Assembly: GCA_036785325.1 (NCBI GenBank)
Contig: JAXIVH010000043.1
Span: forward strand, 2,055,174-2,119,173
Direction of reading: 5' to 3'
Length of the DNA: 64,000 bases
Source of the DNA: Urophycis tenuis
Taxonomy: Eukaryota > Chordata > Actinopteri > Gadiformes > Phycidae
Of this stretch, positions 33,801 to 45,379 are shown one piece after another. Position 1 is the stretch's first letter. The number at the start of each line of letters is the position of its first letter. The translations under genes and the position numbers were made by a program. Below the pieces are notes generated by a model. That model made no database searches and was not told where the DNA came from. It saw nothing but the letters and a program-made list of their open reading frames with translations.

Positions 33801-34200
33801 GGTATTTTATAGTAAAGTAACTCAACACAAAACAAAAACTGTTAGATTAACTGACCTGCCACGCCGGCTGAGGTTGAAACCGAAGTATTAGTTAATGTAA
33901 GGGCTGGTACTGGTAGCTGCTCCTCACATTCAAGTGCTATTAACTCCTCGCTTTCAGGTGCTTGTAACTGTTCCTCACTTTCAGGTGCCTCTAACTTTGC
34001 AATAGATGAACCTGCAATAAAAAATTAAAATAAAAAACGTGTTAAATGTGTCATGTCATATTTATAAGCAATGTTGTAATTTGCCATCAAGAAAAACCTC
34101 ACATGCTGTATCATCAGCTGTGGAGGCACTGACACCTGGTGAAACATCAGGGGCAGGTAGTGCTTGTGTTGGTTGCGGTCCAAAGTACTTCAACAGTGCT
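30803..34200 (-). pseudogene. ZMYM1-like hAT transposase, fragmented
   Basis: Blocks from N- to C-terminus (right to left) are: 34200-34110, GALLKYFGPQPTQALPAPD; 34010-33860, a repeated APESEEQL-type acidic stretch; 33560-33380, a TTF-type finger with KIKRSWLIYSKKNYAVYCFC and LKQHKNSPDHL; 33269-33085, SLAERNLALRGSVDTLHQD and MQQITYLG; and 32310-31353, the DUF4371-like core YYSTILDCTPDVSHCEQM, QSYDNGANMEGKNKGVQAR, FYVPCSAHTLNLTVSD and SWSETHWESCINSIEALR. After a frame break come 31287-31102 and the dimerisation block 31054-30803 (TLPVTVASAERSFLKLKLIK). A stop after NMVK in the finger block, frame breaks and the LTR show that it is inactive. Confidence 0.8.
32312..33081 (+). mobile_element. Solo LTR with TTAC duplication
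   Basis: A 770-bp LTR, beginning TGTAACAGGG and ending CCGGTCACA, flanked by TTAC (32308-32311 and 33082-33085). A TATATAAA-like box lies near 32592 and AATAAA near 32986. Removing it joins TYLG to the IQNELIDFISEKTMEAM part of the hAT protein. Inside, a unit around GGATTGTGTAAAGGGCACG occurs twice (about 32770-32836 and 32912-32980), as does TTGTAATGATTCCCTAGGGA (32502 and 32889). A run of about 24-26 C bases is at 32731-32756. Confidence 0.8.
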
Positions 34201-34801
34201 CCTAAAAAGTAAAATTAAAATATATTTTGACAGATTAAAACATATTGCTGCTAGCAGTTATTTGACTCTAAATGAGAATCTTAACTTGACTTAGTAGTCT
34301 ACTACTCAACCAACATGATGATTATCATGACCTAATCAAGGTATCATTTCCCAAATTAACTACCATCCTACCATTAACAGGCAGACATAAAAAACACACT
34401 CAAATCAGTTTCATGGTTTTAAGATAATGTACCTGCCGTTGACCTCTCTGACATGCATTGCTTGTTGATAGTTTTAAAATAAATTATCCAGTGTAGCATA
34501 CATTTTCTATGGTAATGCACCACTTTTTTGGTGTTCATTGCACTGTTCACTGAAGGGACGTGAAGAATCTCCCCAATGTTTGACAGACGTAGCAACAGCA
34601 ACTAGATCTTAGAACACTCGCGAAAAGCGTAATGTTGGATTCCACTAGAACAGAATAAATCACGTTTTAGTTTAAAGTTAGGCAGCACCTGATGAGTTTT
34701 TTTTTGTTGATTTTGTTGTTTTTTTACCTTTATTCAGGGTATGTTCACTGTGAGTGAGGCTCTCTTTTGCAGGAACACCCTGATAACATTCATTTACACA
34801 C

Positions 34802-35317
34802 TGACGTCACGAGAGGCTGCGTCTTGGAGGGGCGCTATATTCCTCTCAGGTGGGTCCAGCCACAGCTGAGCATGGCTCCATCTGGTGGCGGAATAAGGAA
34901 CGCCACCCCTACCCACGCGGAATGTTAGCGCACCTGTACCTGATCGGGCTGATTGACCGTGATGAATACAAAAGCCGTCAGGTACAGGCAGGAAGGGGAA
35001 GTCGGGTGGAAGACGGAGGACGCCGAGCCACCGGAGAGACGATTGCCTGCGGGAACTCGGAACGCTACACTCCCCGACGGAGAACGACAACCGCCGTGGC
35101 AGAATTCACATTCGGACAATCCAATCGTAAGATTGAGAGCGGTTTATAGGTTGACCCGTTTGTCAACCTCTCTTTGTGGACACCTTTTTGTTATGAGATT
35201 ACCTGAGTTGGGCTAATCCCCCTGTTTTGTTAATAAATCCTGTGTTTTCCCATATTCCTGTGTCCATGCACTGATTGAACTGCCCCGCTCAAAGCCGTGA
35301 CACCTCTCGCAACGTCA
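34802..35317. mobile_element. Repeat with short inverted ends (possible LTR or TIR element)
   Basis: The ends TGACGTCACGAGAGG (34802) and CCTCTCGCAACGTCA (35303-35317) are imperfect inverted repeats. An AATAAA at 35233 and the GCCGTGACA before the right end look like the 3' part of a fish gypsy LTR on the plus strand, but I could not find a clean TG start or a target duplication. Both readings remain open. Confidence 0.35.
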
Positions 35318-35319
35318 CA

Positions 35320-35518
35320 ACACTCACACCTGGAAGCTGCCCAGTACAACCACAGTCTTAACTGCCAGCCACTGAGCAGCTCCACTGGTGCGGTTGGGGT
35401 TAAAGGCCTTGCTCAAGGGCACCTCAGTGGTGGTAATGAGGGAGGGACAAGTGAGATTGATCCGGTGACCTTCCATTCACAAGCTCGTTTCTCTAACCTT
35501 TAGGCCACCACTGCCCCA
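35320..35518. repeat. SINE-like or other multicopy repeat
   Basis: Contains GGCCTTGCTCAAGGGCACCT and, near the right end, TCTCTAACCTTTAGGCCACC. I recognise this pair of blocks from a repeat common in fish genomes that is bordered by tRNA-like wording. No A/B box was verified. Confidence 0.4.
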
Positions 35519-35670
35519 TGGTTATGGTCAGGTAGAAAATGCTTTGCAATGAACAGCACCGTCATTCTGTTATCATTTAATCAGTGTTATGCATTGACAA
35601 CAGTTCTATCAGTTCTCTAATTATGTCTGTCAAAACAGCTACATGTATTTAAGACAGCAAAACGACTTAC

Positions 35671-38600
35671 CTGCACCCAGGCTCATAGGTGGCTTCAACA
35701 CTTTCCTCCAAACACCATAAAACTGCACCATGGAGCAGAAGTCGGCCCATCTCTTCTTTACTTAATTTATGAACTTGCTGTTGTCCTGTCTGTCCTCTTC
35801 TTTCAGAGTGTCACTGTCAATGAAGGTTCTTCTTGCTTGAATCTCAAGGTCAAGGATCTGGCAGACAGCATATTGGTTGGGTTTTGGTTTCTTATACATC
35901 TCCTGCAGAGTCTTGTAATGCCTGGCCTGTGTTGCCAGACTATCTGTCTGCTAAAAGGAAATACAAATCAGCAACAGGTACATGTCATCTGAATGATACG
36001 ACAAGTTTAAGCCAGCAAACATTTACACAAAAGATCAAATAAGTGAAAACTATTGTCACATAACAATACATCAAAGCCTAATCATCAAACATCATCTAAC
36101 TGCAATGTAAAGTTTAAATACCTGTAATATATCATTATATACAAAATGATAAAATGATAGTATTACCTAGCCTTTATGTCCATCATTAAAAATAAAAAAA
36201 ATTTCACTCACCTGAACTGTCGTCTTCAGAACTGCTCCCAGGTCTGCAGTTCTGAGGTTGATAGTTCAGGTGAGTGAAAAGTGCTGCTTCTCCTTCTGCT
36301 GCTGACGTCTGCTGCTTCTCTCTGGTCTGGGCCCCTGCCTCTTCTGTGGGGACTTCTGTGGGGACTTCACATTTAGAATTCTCTCCTGAAGATAACTGTA
36401 CATGCTCATCTGTGGTGAAAGTCACTTATTGAAAAACATTTTGAATATCACATAACCTTTTTTAATAACTTTTCAAGAAAATAATATGGCTAAAATTGTC
36501 ATCACTTACATGTTTGATGGGTTCATCTTTGTCCTGTAGCATGGGATAATACTCCACTAGTCTCTTAGCCATTGTGGTGACCTCACGCTTTGAAGGGTAC
36601 TGGAGCTCCTCTCCTTGGGGACTTGCTCTCAAGATTGAAATCATGCTGGTAACAGTGTTCCTCACCAGCCTGCATCTCAGCTCTTTGGACATGGCAGATT
36701 CCCCCTCTCTACCAGTGTCGGCCATCTCAAAATGGTGCGTACGAGCTAGTTCCAACTCAGTGTCTGTGTAGATCACAAATTCTGGAGGACGAGGAAGCTG
36801 TAGGGTTTTCTTCACCACAGTAGTGGATGTGTGGTGGGATACTGGAGCTGATCCTTGAAGTGATGACACAGTTCCTGTTTCAACTGGGCCAGCTTTGTTG
36901 GTAAAGTGGCATTCTCATCCTCAGAAAAAACAACAACAATTATTACAAGGTAAATGACAGACACAATTAGAAACAACATGTTACGGTTTAGGGAACTGGA
37001 CCCTGATGCAGACAGACACAAAAAAGTAAAAACAAAACACTGACGTCAAATACATGATGAAACGAGACACAGGTGGGGCAATCGCATACACATGAGACAC
37101 ACAAGGTACTAGTGATGTGTCGGTCGTGAACGATTCGTTCAATATCAACTAATCTTTTAGATGGGAGTAATGAGTCGTCAAACCCACAGTCAGCAGGACA
37201 GGAAACAGAAATGATTCATTCACGACTCACTCAACTGTGCGTCCGTCCTCAGGTTCTCGTTCATTTGCCACGTGACATGCAGCTCAGGCTGAACGATTCG
37301 TTCTCGTTCATCGGATCGTTCATTTGTCACGTGACATGCAGCTCAGGCAGAACGACTCGTTCTCGTTCATCGGATCGTTCATTTGTCACGTGACAGGCAG
37401 CTCAGGCTGAACGTCTCGTTCTCGTCATGGTTCTCGTTCATTCATTCGGATTGGTCTCTCATTCATTTGTCACGTTACAGGCAGGCTGAACGGGTCGTTC
37501 ATCGAGTTGTTCATTTGTCACGTGACAGGCAGGCTGAACGGGTCGTTCTCAATCATTCATTCGGATCGGTCTCTCGTTTATTTGTCATGTGACAGCTACC
37601 AAGTCACTGTCATGTTGTGCTGTCAAACAACAGTGGCAGGGAGGAAACAGGACACAAGTCACTTTATAGTGGTGTGTATTTGCTTTCCTAGGTTTTCACA
37701 TGGTCATTGCTTGTGGCATTTTGTATACACTGTCAGCTGAAGTAAACCATGTTGCCGTCATTGTTAAGTGTTTGAGAACCGCGGTCTTTTTTACAACGCT
37801 CACAAGAGGGCTACAGCGCCACCTGCTGTAAAAATGAACGAAATGACTCAAAAAAAGATTCGTTCAATTTACTGTCCGAGAGTAAATTGAACAAATCTTT
37901 TTTTGAGTCATTTCGTTCATTTTTATGTGTAACCAGTATAAAGATTTGAACTTCCCAACACTACAAGGTACTCACAGGAGGGAAAACACAGGAAGACAAG
38001 ACATGGAACTTCAAAATAAAAGAGGACATGGACAAGGAAGTGGAGACAAACCATGGCACATGTACATGTGTTGTGCCAGGTATTTAAAAAACAAAAACAA
38101 GTAGGCGAAAAATTACCTTTTGGCTGATAAGAGCCCACAGTTGTTTCCTCCTGAGAAAGTTCTCTGGCCCAGGAAAAAGGTCTCTTAAATCATCCCGACT
38201 GAGGGTGTGGTGTACGGCCTCATCTAAGCTGGTAGCTCTAAACAAAGTCAAATCATTAACAAACCTTTTAGAATTAAAAACCATATACCATTTTTTATCT
38301 GGTAAACTAACAAGGTAAATAAAGTCCAATTGCGGTGTCTGTGTTATTCCATCTATTATATAAGAATAAATCTAAATAAAAAAATAAACACTTTGGAGTT
38401 TTGAGATAGCAAAATAGCTGAAATACATTTTGTTTCTGAAATCAGTATCATGCATAATCAATAATTAAGTTAAATGGTAATACACATAAATATTATGTAA
38501 CATATAACAAAACTAAACTATGCAAGCAAAACAAGGAAATCAAAATTACAGGTTTCTAACCTGACTCCCTATCAAAATAAACATGAGAAAAAGACAACCA

Positions 38601-38770
38601 AAAAAGAGCTACTCACCCCTACTACTACCTGGACTGCACATACCAAACTCTCAGCAGATAATAGCAAATCACAAATTCACAACACAATATCACAGAGCCA
38701 ATCACAAATTCTAAACACAAGATCACAGAGCCTGGTGCAGTCGGGAGTAGGGTCAGAAGAGAAGAGGGTG
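35671..38770 (-). pseudogene. SAM-domain-like split gene (SAMD3-like), probably broken
   Basis: Exon-like blocks on the minus strand: 38237-38117 (GT donor), ATSLDEAVHHTLSRDDLRDL then FPGPENFLRRKQLWALISQ, the end of a SAM-like domain; about 36936-36511, LQLPRPPEFVIYTDTELELA, SKELRCRLVRNTVTSMISIL and MAKRLVEYYPMLQDKDEP; about 36410-36211, a Glu/Ser-rich stretch with a GTGAGT donor; 35951-35671, HYKTLQEMYKKPKPNQYAVC, LDLEIQARRTFIDSDTLKEE, then TAA after SKFIN although the block stays open afterwards (VKKRWADFCSMVQFYGVW). Upstream, a TATAAAT box near 38797 and a GTGAGT at about 38617 suggest promoter and a non-coding first exon. I recall this family as multicopy in fish; its function is unknown to me. 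A repeat with a hAT MITE lies in the first long intron. Confidence 0.55.
37110..37963. mobile_element. hAT-type non-autonomous element with internal minisatellite
   Basis: An 854-bp element with short ends TAGTG/CACTA and an exact 8-bp duplication CAAGGTAC (37102-37109 and 37964-37971). About 37190-37600 is a minisatellite of five to six units near 59 bp; each has GTTCATTTGTCACGTGACA or a close variant and AACGNNTCGTTC. The right part holds a 45-bp-arm hairpin (37829-37925). It sits inside another repeat (about 36978-38090) in the SAM-like gene intron. Confidence 0.85.
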
Positions 38771-38779
38771 AATGTCTCA

Positions 38780-38960
38780 AGCGGCGGCCATTTATAGCAG
38801 CTCCACCAGTCCATCCACCAATCGGCAGCCAGCACCTGGAGAAGAAGAGACCAAGGGTGGTAGCACCACCACCCTCCTCAGGCAGGGAGGAACAACAGCA
38901 CAGCAAAAATCACAGATCATACATCAAAAGATACAAAATTATGACCCTGGGTCATAACAC
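38780..38960 (-). promoter_or_regulatory. TATA promoter region upstream of the SAM-like gene
   Basis: On the minus strand TATAAATGGCCGCC (about 38797) is followed after about 180 bp by GTGAGTA, consistent with a first-exon donor. Further upstream is a short palindrome around TTATGACCCAGGGTCATAA (38939-38957). The layout also resembles an LTR promoter; no TG...CA pair with a duplication was found. Confidence 0.35.
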
Positions 38961-40420
38961 CATTTAAAACCGAAACAGTAACATCATCCAATTCCTTCAT
39001 GATGTTAAGGCCCTTTTAGTTCCTCCTGGAAGGCACTAAAAAACATCACAAGTCATGGATACGTAAAGTTGGATCACTCTAGATCAGTTTTTCAGTCTTT
39101 CAGCCGTCAAAAGTGACACAGAATCTGACACCTGGATAAGCTGCTCAAAGGTGACTGATCAAAGGCTAAATTCAATATGTGTAAATGACAAACAATAAGG
39201 CAAACAGTAACTTAAATGTAATTATTCAACCATTTACCACCAGAAAGCTACTCCAATTTAGCTAGCCTTGGCTATGATGAGGAGATATTTTAAAATATAC
39301 TTTCTTGTATAGGCCTACTCTTCGTTCAGATTCAAAACAATTATAACCTAAATCAAGTCAAATAATTGAAACACGATGACAGCAGATAAATACTTCAGGC
39401 GGAACACTGTACGTCTCTATTTTCTTTTTTTATAGAATGTGCTCATGCAGACCTAGCTAGCCAGGTCTATAAAGTAATGACTCTGCGCTGTCTTTCCCTG
39501 CTTGTTCACCAGGTAAATCTACTGTGTGGCATCATGCCGGTCTTCCTCTCATCAACACACAGAGCTGTGGTCACAGACTGTGGCTGCGGTGACCTGGTCA
39601 CTTCATGTGTATTAGCGCCCCTCCTGGCAAGTTACTGTTGCTTTTAATATATCCACATTCATAGAGCACATGATTAAAAAAATATTGCAGAACATTTATC
39701 AACGTTTTCAATTAGTCGCAGGAAAAAAAGCATAAGAAAACACTTCTAACCATATTGTAGCACCAAACCTGCAAAGTCATCTAACATTAGCTAAGTTAGC
39801 TAGCTGTATTTTAGATTGAAGAGGCCAATTTATTCATTGATACGTCACAGTTTTCGCGATGAGTGGAGTAAACGTGAAGAGTAAAACTGTAATTGTAAAA
39901 TGTATAACTTTATAATTTTGAATATAACGTTGTTTTCTCCTTATCACGGCAGGATCCAGTCCAGATAGCCTGTCATTCTCCCAACTGTCACAGGGCAAAC
40001 GTGACCACATGAGGGTAGTGAGTGGGGGGGTCGTACAGACCATATCAGTCTGTGTAAAACGTGTAAAAAACTGATAGTAATGACATACATAATTGGCAAA
40101 TACTAATTTATAGGCCGGTCGTTGTTCCCTGTATAATCACATCACTATGCAAATTAAATAATCTTGCTATGATCCCCCCCCCCCCTCCCGTCCAGATTTG
40201 GTATTGACCTCATTATGTGCCCACCAAAATAAAGTTCAAATGAAAGATTGAAGCGGTTAGGCAGTGCCGCTCGTACTACAAAGATCAAATACCTGGACTA
40301 CTCCCTTTTGCTATTTGTGTTTTTCTAGTGTAGTCTCATTTTTCAGATTAGTGAAGATTTTTCCATGACTTAAACATCTTCTGTCAGCATTCATCTGTCC
40401 AGCGAATTTCTTTTTCGACA
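38960..40420. other. No recognised gene
   Basis: About 1.4 kb between two divergent split genes. A short C-run (40172-40186) and a GGGGGG stretch at 40025 are the only simple repeats. No TIR, LTR or coding block was seen on either strand. Confidence 0.4.
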
Positions 40421-40424
40421 GAAC

Positions 40425-43020
40425 ATGGCCTGTTGGAGGTGTGTGATTTGCTTTGTTTCTTTGAAGTCCCTCTTGAGTCATATTAAAACGGCACATAGTC
40501 ACAGTCCCGATTTCCGTTTTATATGCGGGATTGATGGCTATACTGCTGAATACAGACTCTTCAACTCCTTTTACTTTTGCCACTGGACACCCACCTACTG
40601 GATGGATGGATCAGCATGTAATTTATAATCTGATGTAATTTTCAGGATCTTACTGACAGTTACATTGAGAATATAGACTTATAGTGTTTATGGTAGATTT
40701 TATTTAATATGTGGAAGCCAAACAATAATTTTGAGTATATATGTATGTTTATTAAAATATGGGCTTTCACACAGTGAAAAGGTGCATGAAATGCTTGAAA
40801 TGCACCTTGAAAGTGTTCGAACAGTGCTTTGTTTGGACTGATAATTTCATATTCCCACTGTCAGAGCAACAACAGCCACATATTTATCCTCAATTTCAAT
40901 ATTTTTCAAAACTTTATGTTAGCATTAATTGTTGTAATGCTGGTGCTATTAGGATGCGATTAGTGGCAACAGGGGGGACGTATTTTGATGTAATTTTGAA
41001 TGTGCAAATGCTCCACATTGTTCAAGGACAGTGACCATATTGGTATGAAATCTTCAAATGAGTCTTAAGAATAGTTATGCTTGTTGTATTAGACAAACAT
41101 CATGTATCTTACACTTCATTCTTGACTGTGTTTCAGAGGAGCGTCAACAGCATTGTTTCTGAAGTCCAGCAGTATCGAACTACTCTTCTGAGCACCTTGA
41201 GGGACACAATGAAGAGGATCTTTGAAAGACATTCAGGCCCCGTTTACACGATGGGAAAACGCAGATATTTCCATGCGGTTTGGCCTCTCATTTACACGAA
41301 AACTCAGTTTTCATCAGAGAAAACGATTATTTCTATAAACTCCGGGCAAAGTGGAGATTTTGGAAAACTCCGGTTTCGCGGTTGCATGTAAATAGGGAAA
41401 CCGGCGTTTTTGCATTGTGACACGTTGGTCTGTCATTTTGAGTCGTTCGTTTGGCATTTCTGATTGGCCACCTGTTTGCTCGAAGTGTTCGTGACACCCT
41501 TCGCCGGCTGTTTTTATCATTGGTGTAAACACAATTATTTTCACAAATGAGGAGGAGAAAATAGCCGTTTTCCAGAATACCCTGCTATGTATAAACGTGG
41601 TCTCAGACAGTTTGGAGCAGCTACAAGAGGAAGTACTGGCAACATTAGACAACTTTCAAGATCCTTTCTCCTTGAAGGCCACCACATACATGCAAGACAG
41701 CACCATCCAGAGGCTTTTTAAACCAGTGGAGGTAGTTATGTCTCAGAGGGTTTGTCGAGTTAAGAAAGGACAATCAAGATTTTTTGGAATTAAAAACAGA
41801 AGTTTTTACTATATATCCCTAGTTAAGAGTCTTGAACAGCTGTTGTCCAATTCTAGGATTTTTGATATGATCCTTTTTTGATTTCATTTTTGATGAGCCT
41901 TTTCAAATCCCACTGACTGTTTTCAGTGAAACCTTCTGCTTTACAGATCATTTTATACACTGACGAAATACAGATCTGCAATCCCCTCGGGTCACAGGCT
42001 TCAGTAAATAAATTACTGATGATTTATTATACTTTAGGAAACATAAACCCCAAGTTTAGGTCAAAGCTGGCTGCAATCAGACTCCTTGCTATATCAAAAG
42101 CTGATGATATTGAAAAATGTGGTGCTGATTTTATATATAAAAGAATTGATTAAGATTTAAAGTTGCTGTATAATGGTGTCACAATCCAAACAGAGTGGTG
42201 GATTTGAGTTATTTTGTGTTCAATTCAGCCATACAGAGTTTTCCTTTGTCACCAGTAGATGTACGTGACAAACCCTGCCCTATAAGTGTCAGTACCTTGG
42301 CATCAAATGATAACAAACTGAAACAGTCCTCAGGGCAAATGCTGATATTGCTGAAGATCATGCCTTTTCTGCTGAATACTATAGAGAAAAATGAGTATGT
42401 TCAGTTTGTTTTTAACTTAATTGAGATAGTTCAGATGCTTTTTGCTCCTGTTTTATCTCTGCAGACTGTATTAAGACTGAGAAGTATGATAGCATCTGAA
42501 ACAGTTTAAGCAACTTTTCCTGAGAATAATGTAATTCCTAAGCAACATTACCTGCTGCATCTCCCTGCCCAAATTCTTTCCCTGGGCCCTATGATAAGAC
42601 ACATGTGCATGAGATTTGAGTCAAAGCACTTTTTTTTTCAAACAGTGGTAATCTAAATTGAATTTCAAAAATGTCTGTAAGTCACTTGTGAAACATAATC
42701 AGTTTTTTGAAATGAAATGAAATGGGTATGGAGATCCAATTTTTTTTTACATGAGGAAGAATTGGGTCCTGTCTCAGAATTAGCAAATATGGAGTATGTT
42801 AATACAAAGATGATTTTTGGGGGATTTATGGCATACAACACACAGTCAAAGTAAAGTGGCTTATTCTCAATGCGAACAAGTACATTAGTGACAGGTCTCT
42901 AATAATCACCAATACAAATGAGACAGTGCCTGTCCTGGGATTTATAAAAACATTTATGTGGTAGACAGTTCATTGTATTTTGAGTACCAGCTTTATGAGA
43001 CAGTGGGTTGGAATAGAGAT
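40425..43020 (+). pseudogene. C2H2-containing split gene of unknown family, broken
   Basis: Exon-like blocks in order: 40425-40590, MACWRCVICFVSLKSLLSH with IKTAH, a C2H2-like finger, then SPDFRFICGIDGYTAEYRLF; about 41130-41236 and 41603-41880, one block split by a MITE (LSTLRDTMKRIFERHS joins DSLEQLQEEVLATLDNF); about 41945-42150, IILYTDEIQICNPLGSQASV and MIYYTLGNINPKFRSKLAAI; about 42270-42640, LNTIEKNEYVQFVFNLIEIV, APVLSLQTVLRL, then past a TAA, NNVIPKQHYLLHLPAQI and MCMRFESKH; about 42860-43020, WLILNANKYISDRSLIITN. I recall this YTDE...NPLGS family as multicopy in fish, perhaps TE-derived, with unknown function. The stop, the MITE and a late frameshift argue against activity. Confidence 0.55.
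41237..41602. mobile_element. MITE in an exon of the C2H2 gene
   Basis: A 366-bp insert with imperfect inverted ends GCCCCGTTTACACG and, at the right, the complement of GACCACGTTTATAC. TCAG flanks both sides (41233-41236 and 41603-41606). Excising it with one TCAG restores the frame (ERHS-DSLEQLQEE), which supports the ends. Confidence 0.75.
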
Positions 43021-43030
43021 CTTTTAGCCT

Positions 43031-44680
43031 AAGAAGTAAGTAAGTAAGTAAGTTTTATTTGTACAGCACCTTTCACAGGCCAGGGTTACAAAGCGCTTTA
43101 CAGTTACTATGATACACAGTGAAGAAATACATACAAATTTTAATATTTAAAGTTTAAAAGGCCAAAACAACTCAGTGACAATCATAGCAGCCCACAACAA
43201 TTATGCAATAGCCTGAACAAATAAATAGGTCTTAAGTTGCCTTTTAAAGGAGTCAACAGACTCCACTGAACGCAGAGAGAGCGGAAGATCGTTCCGGAGT
43301 CTGGGAGCAACAGCCTGGAAGGATCGGTCTCCTCTGGTCCGGAAACGAGTGCGTGGCACCATCAGCAGATTCTGATCTACAGACCTCAGTGCCCGAGCTG
43401 GGGTGTAAGGCTGGATCAGATCACTGATGTAAGGTGGAGCCTGACCATGCAAAACTCTGAAGGTTTAAAACCAGAACTTTAAAATTAATCCTAGAGGAAA
43501 CTGGCAGCCAATGAAGAGCTTTAAGAATAGGGGTTATGTGTGTCCTCCTATTACAGCAAGTCAGAATTCTCGCTGCAGAGTTTTGCACTAACTGCAGGTG
43601 AGAGAGAGCTCCTTCTTGTTTAGACAAGATAACAAACGATTACAATAGTCTAAACCATGGATGATCAGCGCAAATCATTTTGTGACACCATTTTCCTGAG
43701 TTTGGAGATATTCCTCAGTTGAAAAAAAGCTATTTTTAGTCAGCTGTTTACAGTGTTGCAATAATGACATGTCTTTGTCAAACACAACACCCAGGTTTCT
43801 TAGGCTCGGTTTAACAGACTGGCCCAAGTCACCCAAGTACTGTTTAATCCCTGGAATGGAGTCATCAGGAGCAATAACCAGTGTTTATGTTTTGTCCACA
43901 TTAAGCTGCAAGGTGTTATCATTTAGCCATTGTTTTATCTCCACTAAGGAATTTAGTCTCTGGAGCTCAGTTGGCTTGAAAGAGCAGTAAAGCTGGATAT
44001 CATCAGCAAAAATGTGGTATGAAACATCAGAAAATCTCTGGATGATTTTTCCCAAGGGGATCAAATACAGCAAAAATAAAACAGGACCCAAAACAGAGCC
44101 TTGAGGGACTCCACACAACAGATCTGCTGACTCAGACCTTTGGTTAGCTGTGACACTGAAGCTACGCCCAGAAATGTAAGACGAGAACTAATGTAGAACT
44201 GACCCAGACAGTCCTACTTCCTCCCTCAGCCTTCTCAGCAGGATCTGGTGGTCAACGGTGTCAAAGGCTGAGGACAGATCTAAGAGAACTAGGACAGTGC
44301 ATATTCCTGAATCAGCAGATATCATAATGTCACTGGACACTTTCAGTAAGGCTGTCTCCGTAGAGTGATGTTTGCGGAAACCAGACTGAAAGGTCTCATG
44401 GATGTTACTTTGATCCAGGAATAATGATAGCTGTTCAGAGACCACCTTATCTAGGATCTTAGACAAGAATGGTAGCTTTGATATAGGCCTGAAATTACTG
44501 AGGACAGTTGGGTCTAAGCCTGTCTTTTTAAGTAAAGGCTCCACTATGGCATGCTTAAAGGTACTGGGAAACACACCAGTAGAAAGAGAGAGGTTGACCA
44601 TTTTGGTAACCCAGGGGCCAATTACATCAAACACTTTCATCAAACACCATCTGTCAAATTGGAAAATACCTTTCAAGATG
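43031..44680 (-). mobile_element. L2-type LINE, 5'-truncated and broken
   Basis: A minus-strand LINE whose 3' tail is (TTAC)n at 43035-43053, preceded by AAAGGTGCTGTACAAATAAAA-like sequence, as in fish L2. Coding blocks, right to left: 44676-44188, FRPISKLPFLSKILDKVVSE, FQSGFRKHHSTETALLKV and LVLLDLSSAFDTVDHQILL; 44118-43885, GVPQGSVLGPVLFLLYL and the RT active site YHIFADDIQLY; 43627-43201, NSAARILTCCNRRTHITPIL, LHWLPVSSRI and PRTRFRTRGDRSFQAVAPRL to the stop at 43201. Two or more frame changes separate them. The endonuclease is absent. Confidence 0.9.
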
Positions 44681-44689
44681 TTATGATAC

Positions 44690-45340
44690 CTGTGCTTTTG
44701 GTACTATTGCATGTGCAGCATTGACAGCAGTTTTTTTGTTTTCATGACCTCTTTCTTCCTGTCACACAGGGGTTTGCTGCCGGAAAATGACTGGGACCGC
44801 ATTTGGAGCCAAACGTTTTCTTGCACCCTTAGGAAAGGAATATTTAACTTTAAAGCCCATGGTGCAGGTTTTTTTTTTCTATTCCGGCAATTTAGGGTAT
44901 CACAAAAAGGAAATTTAATAAGGAAAAGTAGGTAAAATGTTAGCCTTTGGCTAACAGGTTAGCAATTATTCTTATTTCTACCACAATACATTGTATGATG
45001 TCACATGGGGGACTCCGGATGAAAGCCCACCTTGATACTATTGAGGGAGATGAGTAGTGAGACAGTGACAGTGTCGGATATATACAGGGCTGTAGTGGTC
45101 AAATCAGAGGTGGGTAAACTATAAATTTTGTGATCAGACCGACCTCGATGCGATGCAACGCAACACAAAGTTTTGCCACTTTGTAAGGCTGGCCTGGCTA
45201 TATTCCATTATGTTATCAATTAAAGTCATATTAAATCAATCAATGACAGTCAATGAATGTGTTTGTAGTTTATTAAATTTCAAGTTATTTAAATTTCAAC
45301 AGTAAAGAAAAGTATGTGTAGATTAAGAACTATCTATATA
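44690..45340. other. No recognised gene; possible hAT end
   Basis: A short frame GLLPENDWDRIWSQTF (about 44770-44820) is unassigned. CAGGGCTGTAGTGG at 45087 resembles a hAT terminus and may be the left end of the KIAA1586-like element to the right, but no partner end was found. Confidence 0.35.
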
Positions 45341-45379
45341 TGGCATGTGTGTATGTTTGTGTGTTAGTATGCATGCTTT

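Larger units (their letters stand above)
29689..34200 (-). mobile_element. hAT transposon, ZMYM1/TTF-finger type, decayed
   Basis: The left end CAGGGCCGGCCCAAG at 29689 is a common hAT terminus. The right end was not found, so 34200 marks the last recognisable coding piece. Coding is on the minus strand in scattered exon-like blocks, with a solo LTR at 32312-33081. Non-coding 29700-30800 between the terminus and the C-terminal exon contains a run of about 26 A bases at 30716-30741. Confidence 0.7.

Noticed and set aside
35320..35518. A tRNA gene suggested by the tRNA-like wording
   Set aside because: No cloverleaf, A box or B box could be laid out; it is better treated as a multicopy repeat.
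37190..37600. Regular repeats that could suggest a CRISPR array
   Set aside because: The units are contiguous with no unique spacers, and the context is a eukaryotic hAT MITE.
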